From contig JBEIQE010000004.1 in assembly GCA_040376705.1 (NCBI GenBank), positions 62,001 to 126,000 on the forward strand: a DNA stretch of 64,000 bases. The letters are read 5' to 3'. Numbering within the stretch: position 1 is the first letter of the stretch; every line of letters begins with the position of its first letter. Below, piece after piece: positions 1-9,354 of this stretch. The notes under the pieces are model-generated. The model had not been told where the DNA came from, did no database searches, and saw only the letters and a list, made by a program, of their open reading frames with translations. This stretch comes from JBEIQE01 sp040376705. Lineage in GTDB: Bacteria; Pseudomonadota; Alphaproteobacteria; UBA2400. Made by a program: the position numbers and the translations under genes.

Positions 1-2135
1 ACATTCAGCCGATGATCGGTAAGCAGCTGCTGCCCCGTGTGGGCGGCACCCCGCAGGTCTGGAATGTGGCGATGGCGTTTTTCCAGCTGGCTTTACTGGC
101 TGGCTATCTGGCTACGCATGCACTCAGCCGCCTCAGTATCCGCACACATGGCATCATTTACATCGGTCTGCTGGTAGCCGCATCAGCGTTCCTGCCGATT
201 ACCCTGCCGCCCGACTGGCTGCCCGCAGTAACCGGCTATATGCCTTTAGCTGTTCTAAGCATACTTATAAGCACAGTAGCTGCGCCGTTTATTGCCCTTT
301 CACTGAGTGCGCCAACGCTGCAGCGCCTGTTCAGTGGCACGCAGCACGCGCAGGCGCAGGATCCGTACTTCCTTTATGTCGCCTCTAACCTCGGCAGCCT
401 TGTTGGCTTACTAGCCTATCCGTTTGTGCTTGAGCCGCTGCTCGCGGTCTCTGCGCAAGCTGCGCTTTGGCGTTATGGCTTTTTTGTGCTCATCGCGCTA
501 GCCGTGCTTTGTCTTATCCTGCAGCTGCGCCATACGGCTGCGCCTGTAGCACATACCGAGGCAACAGGTACCGCCCCAAGCTGGAAACAACGCGGCTGGT
601 GGGTTGCGCTCTCGTTCATTCCGTCATCCCTCACGCTTGGGGTTACCACTTATATAAGTACCGACCTCACCCCCGCTCCATTGCTGTGGGTGATCACACT
701 TGGGCTATACCTGCTCTCGTTCATTGTTGCCTTTGCCACAAAGGGCCAGAGTCTGCGGAGCCTCTGCCTCTCGGCCTACCCGTGGCTGGCGGCGTTCTCG
801 GCGATTACCGTGCTGGTTCACATCAACCTGCCGTGGCCGATGGTAGGTGTCAGCCTTATCACGTTCTTCGCAACCGCTGTGGCCTGCCACAGCCTGCTGG
901 CAGCCTCACGCCCGTCCCCCAGCTTCCTCACTGATTTCTATTTATGGCTTTCAGTCGGCGGGGCTCTTGGCGGTTGCTTTAATGCCTTCATAGCACCGCT
1001 TGTATTCACCCAGCTGGCTGAATATCCGCTGGTGCTTATTCTTGCCATTCTGGTAGCAGGCGTAAATACGGACCTGCTGAGCAACCCACGCAAGATTGCC
1101 AATCTGTCAACGACACTAATGGTGCTCAGCCTTGTTAACCTGCTGATGTTCTATGGGCGCGATTATGTACCCGCTGATATCCGCAATCTGGTGCTAGCCG
1201 CCTTCCTCGCCTCGGCAGTGCCGCTGCTGCGCGCCAAACCCGCCACACTCTATGGCGCAGCGGTGGTGTTCCTCATCACCTTTACGTTCAAGCCTTATAT
1301 GAATGACAGCATTTTCATGAACCGTAACTTCTTTGGCATCATCAGCGTGAGTGACCGCCTGAGTGATGATGAGAAGGTGACCTACCGCCTGCTCGAACAC
1401 GGCACCACCACGCACGGCATCCAGATGATTGAGCCGCAGCGCGCAACCACACCAACGGGATATTACGCACCAACTGGTCCGCTTGCGCGTATCTGGGCTT
1501 TTGCGCAGCCCAAATCACTCGCCCTCATCGGCCTCGGGGCGGGCTCACTCAATTGCTACGCCAAGCCAGAGCAGCAGCTCCATTTCATCGAGATCGACCC
1601 GATGGTGATTGAAGTTGCTAAAGCCTATTTCACATTCCTGTCGGAGTGTCCGCCACCACGCATCACGCTGGGAGACGGCCGCCTGATTATGGCCGCAGAT
1701 ACAACCAAGTATGACATGATCGTGCTTGATGCATTTTCCTCTGATTCCATACCTGTACACATCATTACCCGCGAGGCCATTGCGCTTTACCTCTCCCGCC
1801 TTAATGAAGGTGGTATTATTGCCCTGCATACTTCTAACCGCTTCTTCAACCTCGAGCCGATCCTTGCCGCTATCGCAAACGACCTTGGCCTTACCAGCTA
1901 TATCGGGCGCGATGAAAGCTCAGGCCCTGTAGATGGCGTCATCACCTTCCCGTCCGAGGCGGTTGTACTGAGCGCTAATCCGGCACGGCTCGATGGCCTC
2001 AAAGCGCAGCCAGAAATATGGCGCAAATTGCAACAGAACCTGCATGTTCAGGCCTGGACCGATAGCTACTCCAACATCCTCTCAGCCATTAAGGCCAACT
2101 CATGGTTAGCCCCGATTAACGAGATCCCCAAATGA
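1..2135 (+). CDS. Fused membrane / spermidine-synthase-like protein, 5' partial
   Basis: The reading frame is open from the window edge (first whole codon at base 3), so the true start lies upstream. The first visible residues IQPMIGK match residues 28-34 of the next gene, so only about 27 residues are missing. The first ~440 residues are a chain of hydrophobic helices. The C-terminal ~250 residues are a spermidine-synthase/Rossmann methyltransferase fold: glycine loop LIGLGAGSLN, acidic EIDP that would bind the nucleoside ribose, LGDGR, and VLDAFSSDSIPVHI. Known members are 'fused MFS/spermidine synthase' proteins; polyamine synthesis is not proven for them. It overlaps the next gene by 4 bases (ATGA), so they are translationally coupled. 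Confidence 0.85.
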   Translation, partial: IQPMIGKQLLPRVGGTPQVWNVAMAFFQLALLAGYLATHALSRLSIRTHGIIYIGLLVAASAFLPITLPPDWLPAVTGYMPLAVLSILISTVAAPFIALSLSAPTLQRLFSGTQHAQAQDPYFLYVASNLGSLVGLLAYPFVLEPLLAVSAQAALWRYGFFVLIALAVLCLILQLRHTAAPVAHTEATGTAPSWKQRGWWVALSFIPSSLTLGVTTYISTDLTPAPLLWVITLGLYLLSFIVAFATKGQSLRSLCLSAYPWLAAFSAITVLVHINLPWPMVGVSLITFFATAVACHSLLAASRPSPSFLTDFYLWLSVGGALGGCFNAFIAPLVFTQLAEYPLVLILAILVAGVNTDLLSNPRKIANLSTTLMVLSLVNLLMFYGRDYVPADIRNLVLAAFLASAVPLLRAKPATLYGAAVVFLITFTFKPYMNDSIFMNRNFFGIISVSDRLSDDEKVTYRLLEHGTTTHGIQMIEPQRATTPTGYYAPTGPLARIWAFAQPKSLALIGLGAGSLNCYAKPEQQLHFIEIDPMVIEVAKAYFTFLSECPPPRITLGDGRLIMAADTTKYDMIVLDAFSSDSIPVHIITREAIALYLSRLNEGGIIALHTSNRFFNLEPILAAIANDLGLTSYIGRDESSGPVDGVITFPSEAVVLSANPARLDGLKAQPEIWRKLQQNLHVQAWTDSYSNILSAIKANSWLAPINEIPK

Positions 2136-4324
2136 CCCAAAGCACACCGCGCCCGCAGCTGCTGCTCCTGACTTTTGCCATGGCCCTGCTGCTCTCGGCA
2201 GCCCTGCTCTTCAATATCCAGCCGATGATTGGCAAGATGCTGCTACCCCGTGTGGGCGGCTCGCCCTACGCCTGGAATATCGTTATGGCGTTCTTCCAGC
2301 TGGCGCTACTCAGCGGCTATCTCATTGCGCACCTGCTCACCCGCCTTACCGCCATACAACACGGCCTAGTTTATTTTGGTGCATTAGCCATCTCGTGCCT
2401 CTTGCTACCAGTTCAGCTGCCAGAAGGCTGGCATCCGGATACCGCAGGGCATATGTCGCTCACCATCCTCTATATGCTGGCTATGGTTGTAGCTGTACCA
2501 TTCATTTCGCTTTCGCTGAGTGCGCCCACGCTGCAACGCCTGTTCGCTGGCAGCAACCACGACCGCGCGAACGACCCCTACTTCCTCTATGTCGCCTCAA
2601 ACTTCGGTAGCTTTGCGGGTTTGCTGCTCTACCCGTTCCTGTTCGAGCCGCTGTGGAGCACTGGTATGCAGGCGCAAATCTGGCAGTACGGCTTCTACAT
2701 TCTGATGGTAATTGTTGCCACTTGCCTGTTGCTACACCGCCGCCATGCGAATATGGCTCAGGCACCAGTAGCTGCCAGCACCGATACACCAAGTGAGAGA
2801 CCTGACTGGCCCTTACGCGCCCAGTGGCTGCTGTTTGCATTCATTCCGTCCTCACTCTCGCTGGGCGTCACCACCTTTATTACCAGCGATGTGACCTCGG
2901 CCCCCATGCTTTGGGTGCTTACTCTTGCGCTTTACCTCATCACCTTCATGATTGCCTTTACCCAACGCGGCGAGAGCCTGCGCCGCTGGGCCATTCGCTG
3001 GCATTTATGGCTGGCTACTGCGGCAGTGGTTAATACCATGCTGCCCATCATCCTGCCGTGGCCGGTTGTTATACTTAACCTGCTCGCCTTCTTTACTGTG
3101 GCACTGGCCTTCCATAGCCGCCTTGCCCAGTTACGGCCTGATGCGCGCCACCTGACCGAGTTTTACCTGTGGCTCTCCATCGGCGGGGCGCTCGGTGGCT
3201 CGTTCAATGCCTTCATCGCACCCCTGCTTTTCAGCCATCTGTTTGAGTATCCGCTAATCCTGATCCTTGCCATCGCCCTGCACCTGCGCAATGCCGATAC
3301 CATCGGCAAGCCGCAAAAAATCATGGCGGTAACGATCTGGATTTTTACCCTGGGATCGCTGCTGCTGCTCAACGACTATCTGGCAGGCAATCAACGTGAT
3401 GACCTGCACAACATCCTGCTCATTCCGCTGCTGGCTACCCTCATGCTGCCGTTCCGCCCGTATAAGCATATGATAAGAGCTTGTAGCATCGTCATGCTGG
3501 TGGCGCTATTTGCCATACCGCTCTACTACTTTAATGTCGTGTTTGCTGGCCGCAGCTTCTTTGGTGTCATCATCGTCAGCGACTTCCAGACCGATGACGG
3601 CAGCTTCAAATACCGCCTGCTGCAGCATGGCACCACCACCCACGGCGTGCAGTACCTCATGCCCGGCCGTAGCCGTGATACAACCACCTACTACGCGCGT
3701 GGCACCGCGCTGGCCGATATCTGGACCACCCGTAACCCTCAGAGTATCGCCGTCATGGGCCTTGGCAGTGGCACGCTCAACTGCCTCAAGCAGCCGGGGC
3801 AGAATGTACACTTCTTTGAAATCGATCCGCTGATGGTGAAGGTCGCCAACGAGAAATTCACTTTCCTGCGCGACTGCGGCCAACCCGCAGTCACGCTCGG
3901 CGATGGCCGCCTCGAGCTGGCTAAGGATACTAGCCGTTATGACCTGATCATTGTTGATGTATTTTCGTCCGATGCTATTCCTACTCACATCATCACCAAG
4001 GAAGCGATTACGCTGTATATGAGCAAGCTCAACCCCGGTGGCGTATTGGGCTTCCATATTTCCAACCGCTTCTTCAACCTCGAGCCGGTGCTGGCTGCAG
4101 TTGCAAAAGAGCTCGGTCTTGCCGCAATTTACGGCTCTACTGAAGAGAACGAGAGCTCAAGCCGCAAGATCATCTATCAGACGCAGGCCATGGCACTGGC
4201 CGCCGCGCCCGCCACGCTTAGCCCCTACCTGCAAAAACCCGGCATCTGGCGTACCGCCCAAAACCCCCGTAATATAAAGGCCTGGACGGATGATTATTTC
4301 AACATCCTCTCGGCTCTTAATTAG
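2132..4324 (+). CDS. Fused membrane / spermidine-synthase-like protein, second copy
   Basis: This 730-residue protein is a full-length tandem paralog of the gene before it, colinear throughout. It has an N-terminal multi-helix membrane region (first helix around residues 9-28), then a C-terminal nucleotide-binding domain with VMGLGSGTLN, FEIDP, LGDGRLE and VDVFSSDAIPTHI. The NRFFNLEPVLAAVAKELGL stretch is nearly shared by both copies. The start is fixed by the ATGA overlap with the upstream stop. Family knowledge suggests an aminopropyl- or methyltransferase-like activity coupled to a membrane channel or transporter; the substrate is unknown. No clear terminator follows, and greA starts 61 bases downstream. 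Confidence 0.85.
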   Translation: MTQSTPRPQLLLLTFAMALLLSAALLFNIQPMIGKMLLPRVGGSPYAWNIVMAFFQLALLSGYLIAHLLTRLTAIQHGLVYFGALAISCLLLPVQLPEGWHPDTAGHMSLTILYMLAMVVAVPFISLSLSAPTLQRLFAGSNHDRANDPYFLYVASNFGSFAGLLLYPFLFEPLWSTGMQAQIWQYGFYILMVIVATCLLLHRRHANMAQAPVAASTDTPSERPDWPLRAQWLLFAFIPSSLSLGVTTFITSDVTSAPMLWVLTLALYLITFMIAFTQRGESLRRWAIRWHLWLATAAVVNTMLPIILPWPVVILNLLAFFTVALAFHSRLAQLRPDARHLTEFYLWLSIGGALGGSFNAFIAPLLFSHLFEYPLILILAIALHLRNADTIGKPQKIMAVTIWIFTLGSLLLLNDYLAGNQRDDLHNILLIPLLATLMLPFRPYKHMIRACSIVMLVALFAIPLYYFNVVFAGRSFFGVIIVSDFQTDDGSFKYRLLQHGTTTHGVQYLMPGRSRDTTTYYARGTALADIWTTRNPQSIAVMGLGSGTLNCLKQPGQNVHFFEIDPLMVKVANEKFTFLRDCGQPAVTLGDGRLELAKDTSRYDLIIVDVFSSDAIPTHIITKEAITLYMSKLNPGGVLGFHISNRFFNLEPVLAAVAKELGLAAIYGSTEENESSSRKIIYQTQAMALAAAPATLSPYLQKPGIWRTAQNPRNIKAWTDDYFNILSALN

Positions 4325-4385
4325 GGTTGCGAGCAGCCCCGCTTGATTGCTACATCATTACCCTCTCAGAGGATGGATGGAATAA

Positions 4386-4862
4386 ATGGAAAAAGTACCC
4401 ATGACCCTTGGCGGCTTTAATCGCCTTGAAGAAGAGTTGAAGACGCTGCGCTACACCGAACGTCCGGCCGTTATCCGTGCGATTGCGGAAGCGCGCGAAC
4501 ATGGCGATCTGTCCGAGAACGCCGAGTACCATGCGGCACGCGAAAAGCAGTCGTTCATCGAGGGCCGTATTGGCCTGCTCGAGGGGCTCATTTCCTGCGC
4601 CGATATTATCGATATCAGCAAGTTCAAGGGCGACAGCGTTATCCGCTTTGGCGCAACCGTAACACTTTATGACGAAGAGACCGACGAAGAGATCAAGTAT
4701 CAGATCGTGGGCGCCGAAGAGGCTGACCTCACACAGCGCAAACTCTCGCTTACCGCGCCCATCTCGCGCGCGCTGATGGGTAAGAAGAGTGGCGATAGCA
4801 TTGAAGTGCAAACGCCCAAGGGCAAGCGCGCTTACGATGTTGTTGCCGTCGACTACGTGTAG
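4386..4862 (+). CDS. greA: Transcription elongation factor GreA
   Basis: This 158-residue protein has the normal GreA length and order: an N-terminal antiparallel coiled coil with the family signature AREHGDLSENAEYHAAREKQ at about residues 36-55, then a C-terminal FKBP-like domain ending VQTPKGKRAYDVVAVDYV. GreA enters the secondary channel of RNA polymerase and stimulates cleavage of backtracked transcripts; the two acidic residues at the coiled-coil tip (D41 and E44 region of GDLSEN) do this. The start ATG lies after a purine-rich GGATGGAATAA leader. The next gene begins 6 bases after its stop and is likely co-transcribed. Confidence 0.97.
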   Translation: MEKVPMTLGGFNRLEEELKTLRYTERPAVIRAIAEAREHGDLSENAEYHAAREKQSFIEGRIGLLEGLISCADIIDISKFKGDSVIRFGATVTLYDEETDEEIKYQIVGAEEADLTQRKLSLTAPISRALMGKKSGDSIEVQTPKGKRAYDVVAVDYV

Positions 4863-4868
4863 GCAACC

Positions 4869-5762
4869 ATGCCAGCCAGCCTGAAAATCCGGACCCTGAC
4901 TGCGGATGATCTGCCGGCGCTCACCGAGTTCCTGCTGCTCTACCCGGACAGCTCCATGCACATGCTCACCAACATCCGTCTGGGCGGCATTGTATGTAAG
5001 GAAGAAGCCTATCAGGCGCATTACATCGGTGCCTTCGAACGCAGCCGCCTCAAGGGTGTGCTGGCTCTTGGCACTAATGACATGGTGCTGGTGCAGTGCC
5101 CGGATACCAACCACTTGACCGAGCTGGTACGCAGCTGGCGCGAATGGTTTGACGGTGGTGCCATGGGCCTGATCGGCCCGCGCCCACAGGTCGAGTTTCT
5201 GGCAGGCCTGCTGGGGGGCGAGAAGCTGCCCTTCCGCCTCAACAATACCGAGCAGATGCTCTCCATGAATTGCGATCAGGTGATCATGCCCGCGCAAATG
5301 GGCGTGGTGCGCTGGAGCCATCAGGACGATCTCGAGAAGCTCTATGGCTGGCGCACTGCCTGCCTTAACGAGGTGCTGGGCATGCCGCTTACGCCCGCAC
5401 TGGTCGAGCAGGTTCGAGCCGATGTGGATGGCGAAACAGCTGCGCGCCATCTGGCTGTACTGCTGGATGGCGACCAACTGGCCGCCTGCGCGCAGATTGC
5501 ACATGAACAGGATGGCACCATAAAGCAGGGGCTTATTTATGTGCCGCCCGAGCGACGCAAAAAGGGCCTCGCCCGGCAAATGCTGGCCGGCCTTGTGCAC
5601 CTGGCAGCCCAACGTGGCGTCAAGCGCGCGGTGCTGTTTACCACGCGCCGTCATGTCGAGGTCACTCGTGCTGCCTTCGCGGTAGGCTTCAAACTCTACG
5701 GCGATTTTGGCATTATTCTGTTTGATGAACCGGTGAAGCCGCCCAAGCTCAAGGCTGCCTAA
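4869..5762 (+). CDS. GNAT-family N-acetyltransferase, two-domain
   Basis: This 297-residue protein is longer than a single GNAT fold. The C-terminal half carries the acetyl-CoA binding signature: the strand GLIYVPPERRKKGLARQML (motif A, R/Q-x-x-G-x-G/A variant) around residues 220-238, followed by AVLFTTRRHVEVTRAAFAVGF, the usual motif B region. The N-terminal half (YIGAFERSRLKGVLALG) looks like a degenerate GNAT or substrate-recognition domain. The family transfers acetyl groups to amines; the substrate cannot be read from sequence. It sits 6 bases after greA and is probably in the same transcript. Confidence 0.8.
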   Translation: MPASLKIRTLTADDLPALTEFLLLYPDSSMHMLTNIRLGGIVCKEEAYQAHYIGAFERSRLKGVLALGTNDMVLVQCPDTNHLTELVRSWREWFDGGAMGLIGPRPQVEFLAGLLGGEKLPFRLNNTEQMLSMNCDQVIMPAQMGVVRWSHQDDLEKLYGWRTACLNEVLGMPLTPALVEQVRADVDGETAARHLAVLLDGDQLAACAQIAHEQDGTIKQGLIYVPPERRKKGLARQMLAGLVHLAAQRGVKRAVLFTTRRHVEVTRAAFAVGFKLYGDFGIILFDEPVKPPKLKAA

Positions 5763-5810
5763 ACAGCTTTACAGCGCATTCCGGTTAATTCATCGAACCA
5801 AGTACGTCGA

Positions 5811-6290
5811 TTAATCAACATCCACCGGCACACCCGGCGCGTATTTCGATACGCGGATGGCGAGAGATGAACGCACCTGTGACACGCCGGGCGCTGCAGT
5901 AAGCTTGCCGGTCAGGAATTTCTGGTACTCGTCCCAATCTGCCGCAACAATCTTGAGCACGAAGTCAGTCTCACCAGCCAGCATATGGCACTCGCGCACT
6001 TCGGGCCAGCTACGCAGCTGCTCTTCAAAGCGCTTCAGATCAGTCTCAGATTGGCTCGACAGGCCGACATTAGCAAACACAGTTACGCCATAGCCCATCA
6101 TCTGCGGGTTCAGCTCGGCATGATAACCCTTGATGTATCCGGCTTCTTCAAGCGCACGTACACGGCGCAAACAAGGGGGAGCAGAAATACCGGCATTCTT
6201 GGCAAGCTCGACATTGGTAATACGTCCATCGTCCTGCAGGTCACGAAGAATCTTGCGATCGATTTTATCGAGCTTGATACGGCGGGTCAT
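5811..6290 (-). CDS. Lrp/AsnC-family transcriptional regulator
   Basis: This 159-residue protein has the classic two-domain Lrp/AsnC build. The N-terminal winged helix-turn-helix (KIDRKILRDLQDDGRITNVE, then SAPPCLRRVRALEEAGYIKGY) covers about residues 8-55. The C-terminal RAM ligand-binding domain ends with VRSSLAIRVSKYAPGVPV. Such regulators form octamers or dimers and respond to amino acids. The GGGGAAG motif upstream of the ATG is a good ribosome site. It is divergent from the ELM1-like gene, and the shared intergenic region holds a palindrome at 6350-6365, suggesting autoregulation. Confidence 0.93.
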   Translation of the reverse strand: MTRRIKLDKIDRKILRDLQDDGRITNVELAKNAGISAPPCLRRVRALEEAGYIKGYHAELNPQMMGYGVTVFANVGLSSQSETDLKRFEEQLRSWPEVRECHMLAGETDFVLKIVAADWDEYQKFLTGKLTAAPGVSQVRSSLAIRVSKYAPGVPVDVD

Positions 6291-6349
6291 TGTATATACT
6301 TCCCCATAGTAAACTTATCTCGTTTAGGTAGATGATTTGTTTAAGACAA

Positions 6350-6365
6350 TGCCTGATGTTAGGCA
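6350..6365. promoter_or_regulatory. Palindrome between asnC-like and ELM1-like genes
   Basis: TGCCTGATGTTAGGCA is a perfect 5-base inverted repeat with a 6-base centre. It lies between two divergent start codons, one of which encodes an Lrp/AsnC regulator. Lrp-type proteins bind short imperfect palindromes of about this size and usually control their own promoter, so this is a candidate operator. The assignment is inference from position and symmetry. Confidence 0.4.
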
Positions 6366-6417
6366 ATGCTGTTAATATCTGTTGAAATCAATAAGTTATA
6401 GTGGTCATGTGCATTTT

Positions 6418-7347
6418 ATGCAGAGCTGGATCTTAACCGATGGCCGTACTGGTACCGAGAATAATTCTCGCGGCCTTGCAGAAGCCCTGCGCATCGCTCA
6501 CGAAATTAAACGCATTGAACTCAACCAGCCGTGGAAGACTCTTTCCCCATGGCTACGTAGCGGCTTGTCCTACGCAATTAAAGGCAACACGCTGAGCGCA
6601 CCATGGCCCGATCTGCTGATCACCGCTGGGCGCACACCTGCAGTTGGCTCTCTCTTTGTTGGCAGTCAGAGCGCCTCAAGCGTGCGCGTTCACATTACGA
6701 ACGCAGGTATTAACAGCCGTCATTTTGACCTGCTCGTCACGCCAAAACACGATGGCGTCACGGGCAGCAATGTTATTAACACCATTGGTGCACTCCATCG
6801 AGTTACTGCTGAGAAACTTGAACAGGCACGCAACGAATGGATGCCCCGCTTTGCGCACCTGCCCCGCCCTTGGCATGGCGTGCTGGTGGGCGGCGATACG
6901 CAAGGCCTGAAACTTGAGCGCGCAACCGCCCGCCTCTTCATGCAGCAGCTTGGTGCACTTGGCGGCAGTACACTTGTTACCGCCTCGCGCCGTACTGGGC
7001 CTGAAGCCCGCGCCGAATTCGCTCAAACTGCCTCCTACCTGTGGGATGGCACTGGCGATAACCCTTACCTAGGCATTCTTGCCTGTGCGGATGCTTTGTT
7101 TGTGACATCTGATAGCGTGAGCATGCTCTCGGAAGCCGCTTCAACCGGTAAAACCACCTATTTGCTCGGCTTACCCGGTAGCGCGCCTAAACATGAGCGT
7201 TTCCATGCGGCAATGCTTGAAAATAACTATCTTGCCCGTTTTACAGGCAGCCTTATATCTACCCCCACATCGCGACTCGATGATATGGAACGGGTAACTG
7301 CCCGCGTCCGTGAATTGCTTATTGCGCGCGGCAAACTATCTCAGTAG
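6418..7347 (+). CDS. ELM1 (mitochondrial-fission-like, DUF1022) family protein
   Basis: This 309-residue protein starts WILTDGRTGTENNS, the typical ELM1/DUF1022 opening, and ends with the family's GT-B-like C-terminal half (LVTASRRTGPEAR, ILACADALFVTSDSVSMLSEAASTGKTTYLL). The fold resembles a glycosyltransferase; in plants ELM1 recruits a dynamin to mitochondria, while the bacterial role is unknown. The frame is open back to a TTG at 6382 and a GTG at 6409; the ATG at 6418 is chosen because family homology begins right there, but no start has a clear Shine-Dalgarno. trxB follows 11 bases after the stop. Confidence 0.85.
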   Translation: MQSWILTDGRTGTENNSRGLAEALRIAHEIKRIELNQPWKTLSPWLRSGLSYAIKGNTLSAPWPDLLITAGRTPAVGSLFVGSQSASSVRVHITNAGINSRHFDLLVTPKHDGVTGSNVINTIGALHRVTAEKLEQARNEWMPRFAHLPRPWHGVLVGGDTQGLKLERATARLFMQQLGALGGSTLVTASRRTGPEARAEFAQTASYLWDGTGDNPYLGILACADALFVTSDSVSMLSEAASTGKTTYLLGLPGSAPKHERFHAAMLENNYLARFTGSLISTPTSRLDDMERVTARVRELLIARGKLSQ

Positions 7348-7358
7348 TGGATACCATC

Positions 7359-8321
7359 ATGACGACACATCACACCAAACTCCTTATCATCGGCGCTGGC
7401 CCTGCAGGTTATACCGCAGCCATTTACGCCGCTCGCGCCAACCTCAAGCCTGTGCTGGTGCAAGGCATGCAGCCCGGCGGCCAGCTCACGATCACCACGG
7501 ATGTGGAGAACTACCCTGGCTTTGCCGACCCCATTCAGGGCCCATGGTTGATGGAGCAGATGCAAAAGCAGGCCGAGCATGTCGGCACGGTGCTCATCAG
7601 CGATCACATTAAAGAAGTAAAGCTCAAGCAGCACCCGTTTGTCGCCATCGGCGAAAGCGGCGATGAGTATGTAGCTGAAACAGTTGTTATTGCCACCGGC
7701 GCACAGGCCCGCTGGCTCAACATCCCCAGCGAAGAAAAGCTGCGTGGCTTTGGTGTATCCGCTTGCGCCACCTGCGATGGCTTTTTCTTCCGTAATAAGG
7801 ATGTAGCGGTTATCGGTGGCGGTAACAGCGCGCTTGAAGAAGCACTCTACCTCTCCGGCATCGCCAAGAGCGTGACCATGGTTCACCGCCGCGATGCGTT
7901 CCGCGGTGAAAAGATTTTGCACGACCGTATTGCGGCCAACCCCAAGATCAAGATCGAGTGGAACAGCGCAGTGGATGAAATCCTTGGCAGCGGCGAGCCT
8001 GTCTCGGTCACCGGTTTGCGCCTGAAGAACACCGTAACCGGTGCACTGAAGGAAATTCCGGTCGATGGTGTGTTTGTTGCGATTGGCCACGACCCGGCCA
8101 CCAGCCTGTTCAAGGGTCAGGTTACTACCGATGACGGCGGGTACATCATCACCGCGCCAGATTCGACTGCCACCAACATTCCGGGCGTATTTGCGGCAGG
8201 CGATGTGAAGGACAAGGTCTTCCGTCAGGCTGTTACGGCAGCTGGCATGGGCTGCATGGCCGCACTTGAAGCCGAGCGCTGGCTGGCTCAGGCAGAACCC
8301 GCCAAAGCGGCTGCCGAGTAA
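7359..8321 (+). CDS. trxB: Thioredoxin-disulfide reductase
   Basis: This 320-residue flavoenzyme passes electrons from NADPH through FAD to thioredoxin. It shows the N-terminal FAD loop IIGAGPAGYTAA (about residues 9-21), the redox-active SACATCDG with Cys136 and Cys139, the NADPH loop VIGGGNSALEEA (151-162) and the C-terminal FAD motif IPGVFAAGDVKDKVFRQ. An upstream GTG at 7347 is in frame, but the ATG at 7359 gives the normal length. The stop overlaps the LysR start (TAATG), so the two genes are coupled. Confidence 0.97.
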   Translation: MTTHHTKLLIIGAGPAGYTAAIYAARANLKPVLVQGMQPGGQLTITTDVENYPGFADPIQGPWLMEQMQKQAEHVGTVLISDHIKEVKLKQHPFVAIGESGDEYVAETVVIATGAQARWLNIPSEEKLRGFGVSACATCDGFFFRNKDVAVIGGGNSALEEALYLSGIAKSVTMVHRRDAFRGEKILHDRIAANPKIKIEWNSAVDEILGSGEPVSVTGLRLKNTVTGALKEIPVDGVFVAIGHDPATSLFKGQVTTDDGGYIITAPDSTATNIPGVFAAGDVKDKVFRQAVTAAGMGCMAALEAERWLAQAEPAKAAAE

Positions 8322-9214
8322 TGGCACTCGACTGGGACAAGCTCCGGATTTTCCACACGGTTGCGCTGGCTGGTAGCTTTACCAAAGCCGGGCATGACCT
8401 TGGCCTTTCCCAGTCGGCCATCAGTCGCCAGATCAGTGATCTCGAGGCCAAGCTCAAGATTCCCCTGTTCCACCGCCATGCGCGTGGCTTGGTGCTGACC
8501 GAGCAAGGCGAAGTGCTGCAGCGCGCGGCGCGTGATGTGTTCCTCAAGCTCAAGTCGGTTGAATCGCAGATTACCGAAAGCCGCGAGACCCCAAGCGGCG
8601 AGCTGCGTGTGACCACCACCTTCACACTGGGCTCGACCTGGCTGGTGCCGCTGCTGCCCGAATTCCACCGCCTGTACCCTGATGTGCAGATCAGCGTGAT
8701 ATTGGATGACCGCGAGCTGGACCTCTCGATGCGTGAGGCCGATGTGGCCCTGCGCATGCTGCCCACCGCGACTGACAGCAACCTTATTCGCCGCCACCTT
8801 ATGTATATGGAGCTCAAGCTCTATGCCCACAGGGCGTATCTGGAACGCCGTGGCCGCCCCAAGAGCCTTGAAGACCTCTCGAACCACGACCTGCTGGCCT
8901 TCCCTGAAGACAGCGCCTGGCCGTTTGAGCAGGTGAACTGGCTGCTCGATGCCAGTATGCCGTCCGGCCAGCACCGCCACGCGGTTTTAAAGGTCAATTC
9001 CTACATGGCGCTGCTCTCGGCCACCCAGCAGGAAATGGGAATCGCGAGCTTCCCCAACTATCTGGCCATCCCCCATCGCGAACTTGAGGTGGTGCTGCCC
9101 GAGATCGATATTCCGCGCGTTGAAGTTTTCTTTGTCTATACCGAAGAATTGCGCAATTCTATTAAGATAGCCGCCTTTAGAGACTATCTGTTGCGGAAAA
9201 GTTCCAAGTCTTAA
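8321..9214 (+). CDS. LysR-family transcriptional regulator
   Basis: This 297-residue protein has an N-terminal winged helix (FHTVALAGSFTKAGHDLGLSQSAISRQISDLE, summarised over residues 8-40) and a C-terminal periplasmic-binding-like effector domain (SGELRVTTTFTLGSTWLVP onward). LysR regulators act as tetramers that sense a small molecule. Here it is translationally coupled to trxB by a one-base overlap, an uncommon arrangement since LysR genes usually diverge from their target; it may control a redox function. No terminator with a T-run follows, although TTGAATC...GATTCAA (9232-9252) can form a weak hairpin. Confidence 0.92.
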   Translation: MALDWDKLRIFHTVALAGSFTKAGHDLGLSQSAISRQISDLEAKLKIPLFHRHARGLVLTEQGEVLQRAARDVFLKLKSVESQITESRETPSGELRVTTTFTLGSTWLVPLLPEFHRLYPDVQISVILDDRELDLSMREADVALRMLPTATDSNLIRRHLMYMELKLYAHRAYLERRGRPKSLEDLSNHDLLAFPEDSAWPFEQVNWLLDASMPSGQHRHAVLKVNSYMALLSATQQEMGIASFPNYLAIPHRELEVVLPEIDIPRVEVFFVYTEELRNSIKIAAFRDYLLRKSSKS

Positions 9215-9319
9215 GGCGAGTCCGTCTAGGTTGAATCTCGCGCCGATTCAATCAAATAAATGATATTTATCAATGCAGTATAAATTCCGTATTATATAAT
9301 TGTTTGCATTATACACAAA

Positions 9320-9348
9320 TTGTCGCATCACTTTACGTTAGGTATGCT
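9320..9348 (+). promoter_or_regulatory. Candidate sigma-70-type promoter for the small RNA
   Basis: TTGTCG (9320-9325) and TATGCT (9343-9348) are separated by 17 bases, close to the -35/-10 consensus. Transcription from here would start near 9355 and end at the terminator at 9553. The flanking 9255-9320 stretch is very AT-rich. Confidence 0.4.
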
Positions 9349-9354
9349 TAAAAT

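Noticed and set aside
3506..4057. Long minus-strand open frames opposite the synthase-like, greA/GNAT, trxB and thiolase genes
   Set aside because: They are mirror frames produced by codon bias of well-identified plus-strand genes and have no family likeness or ribosome sites.
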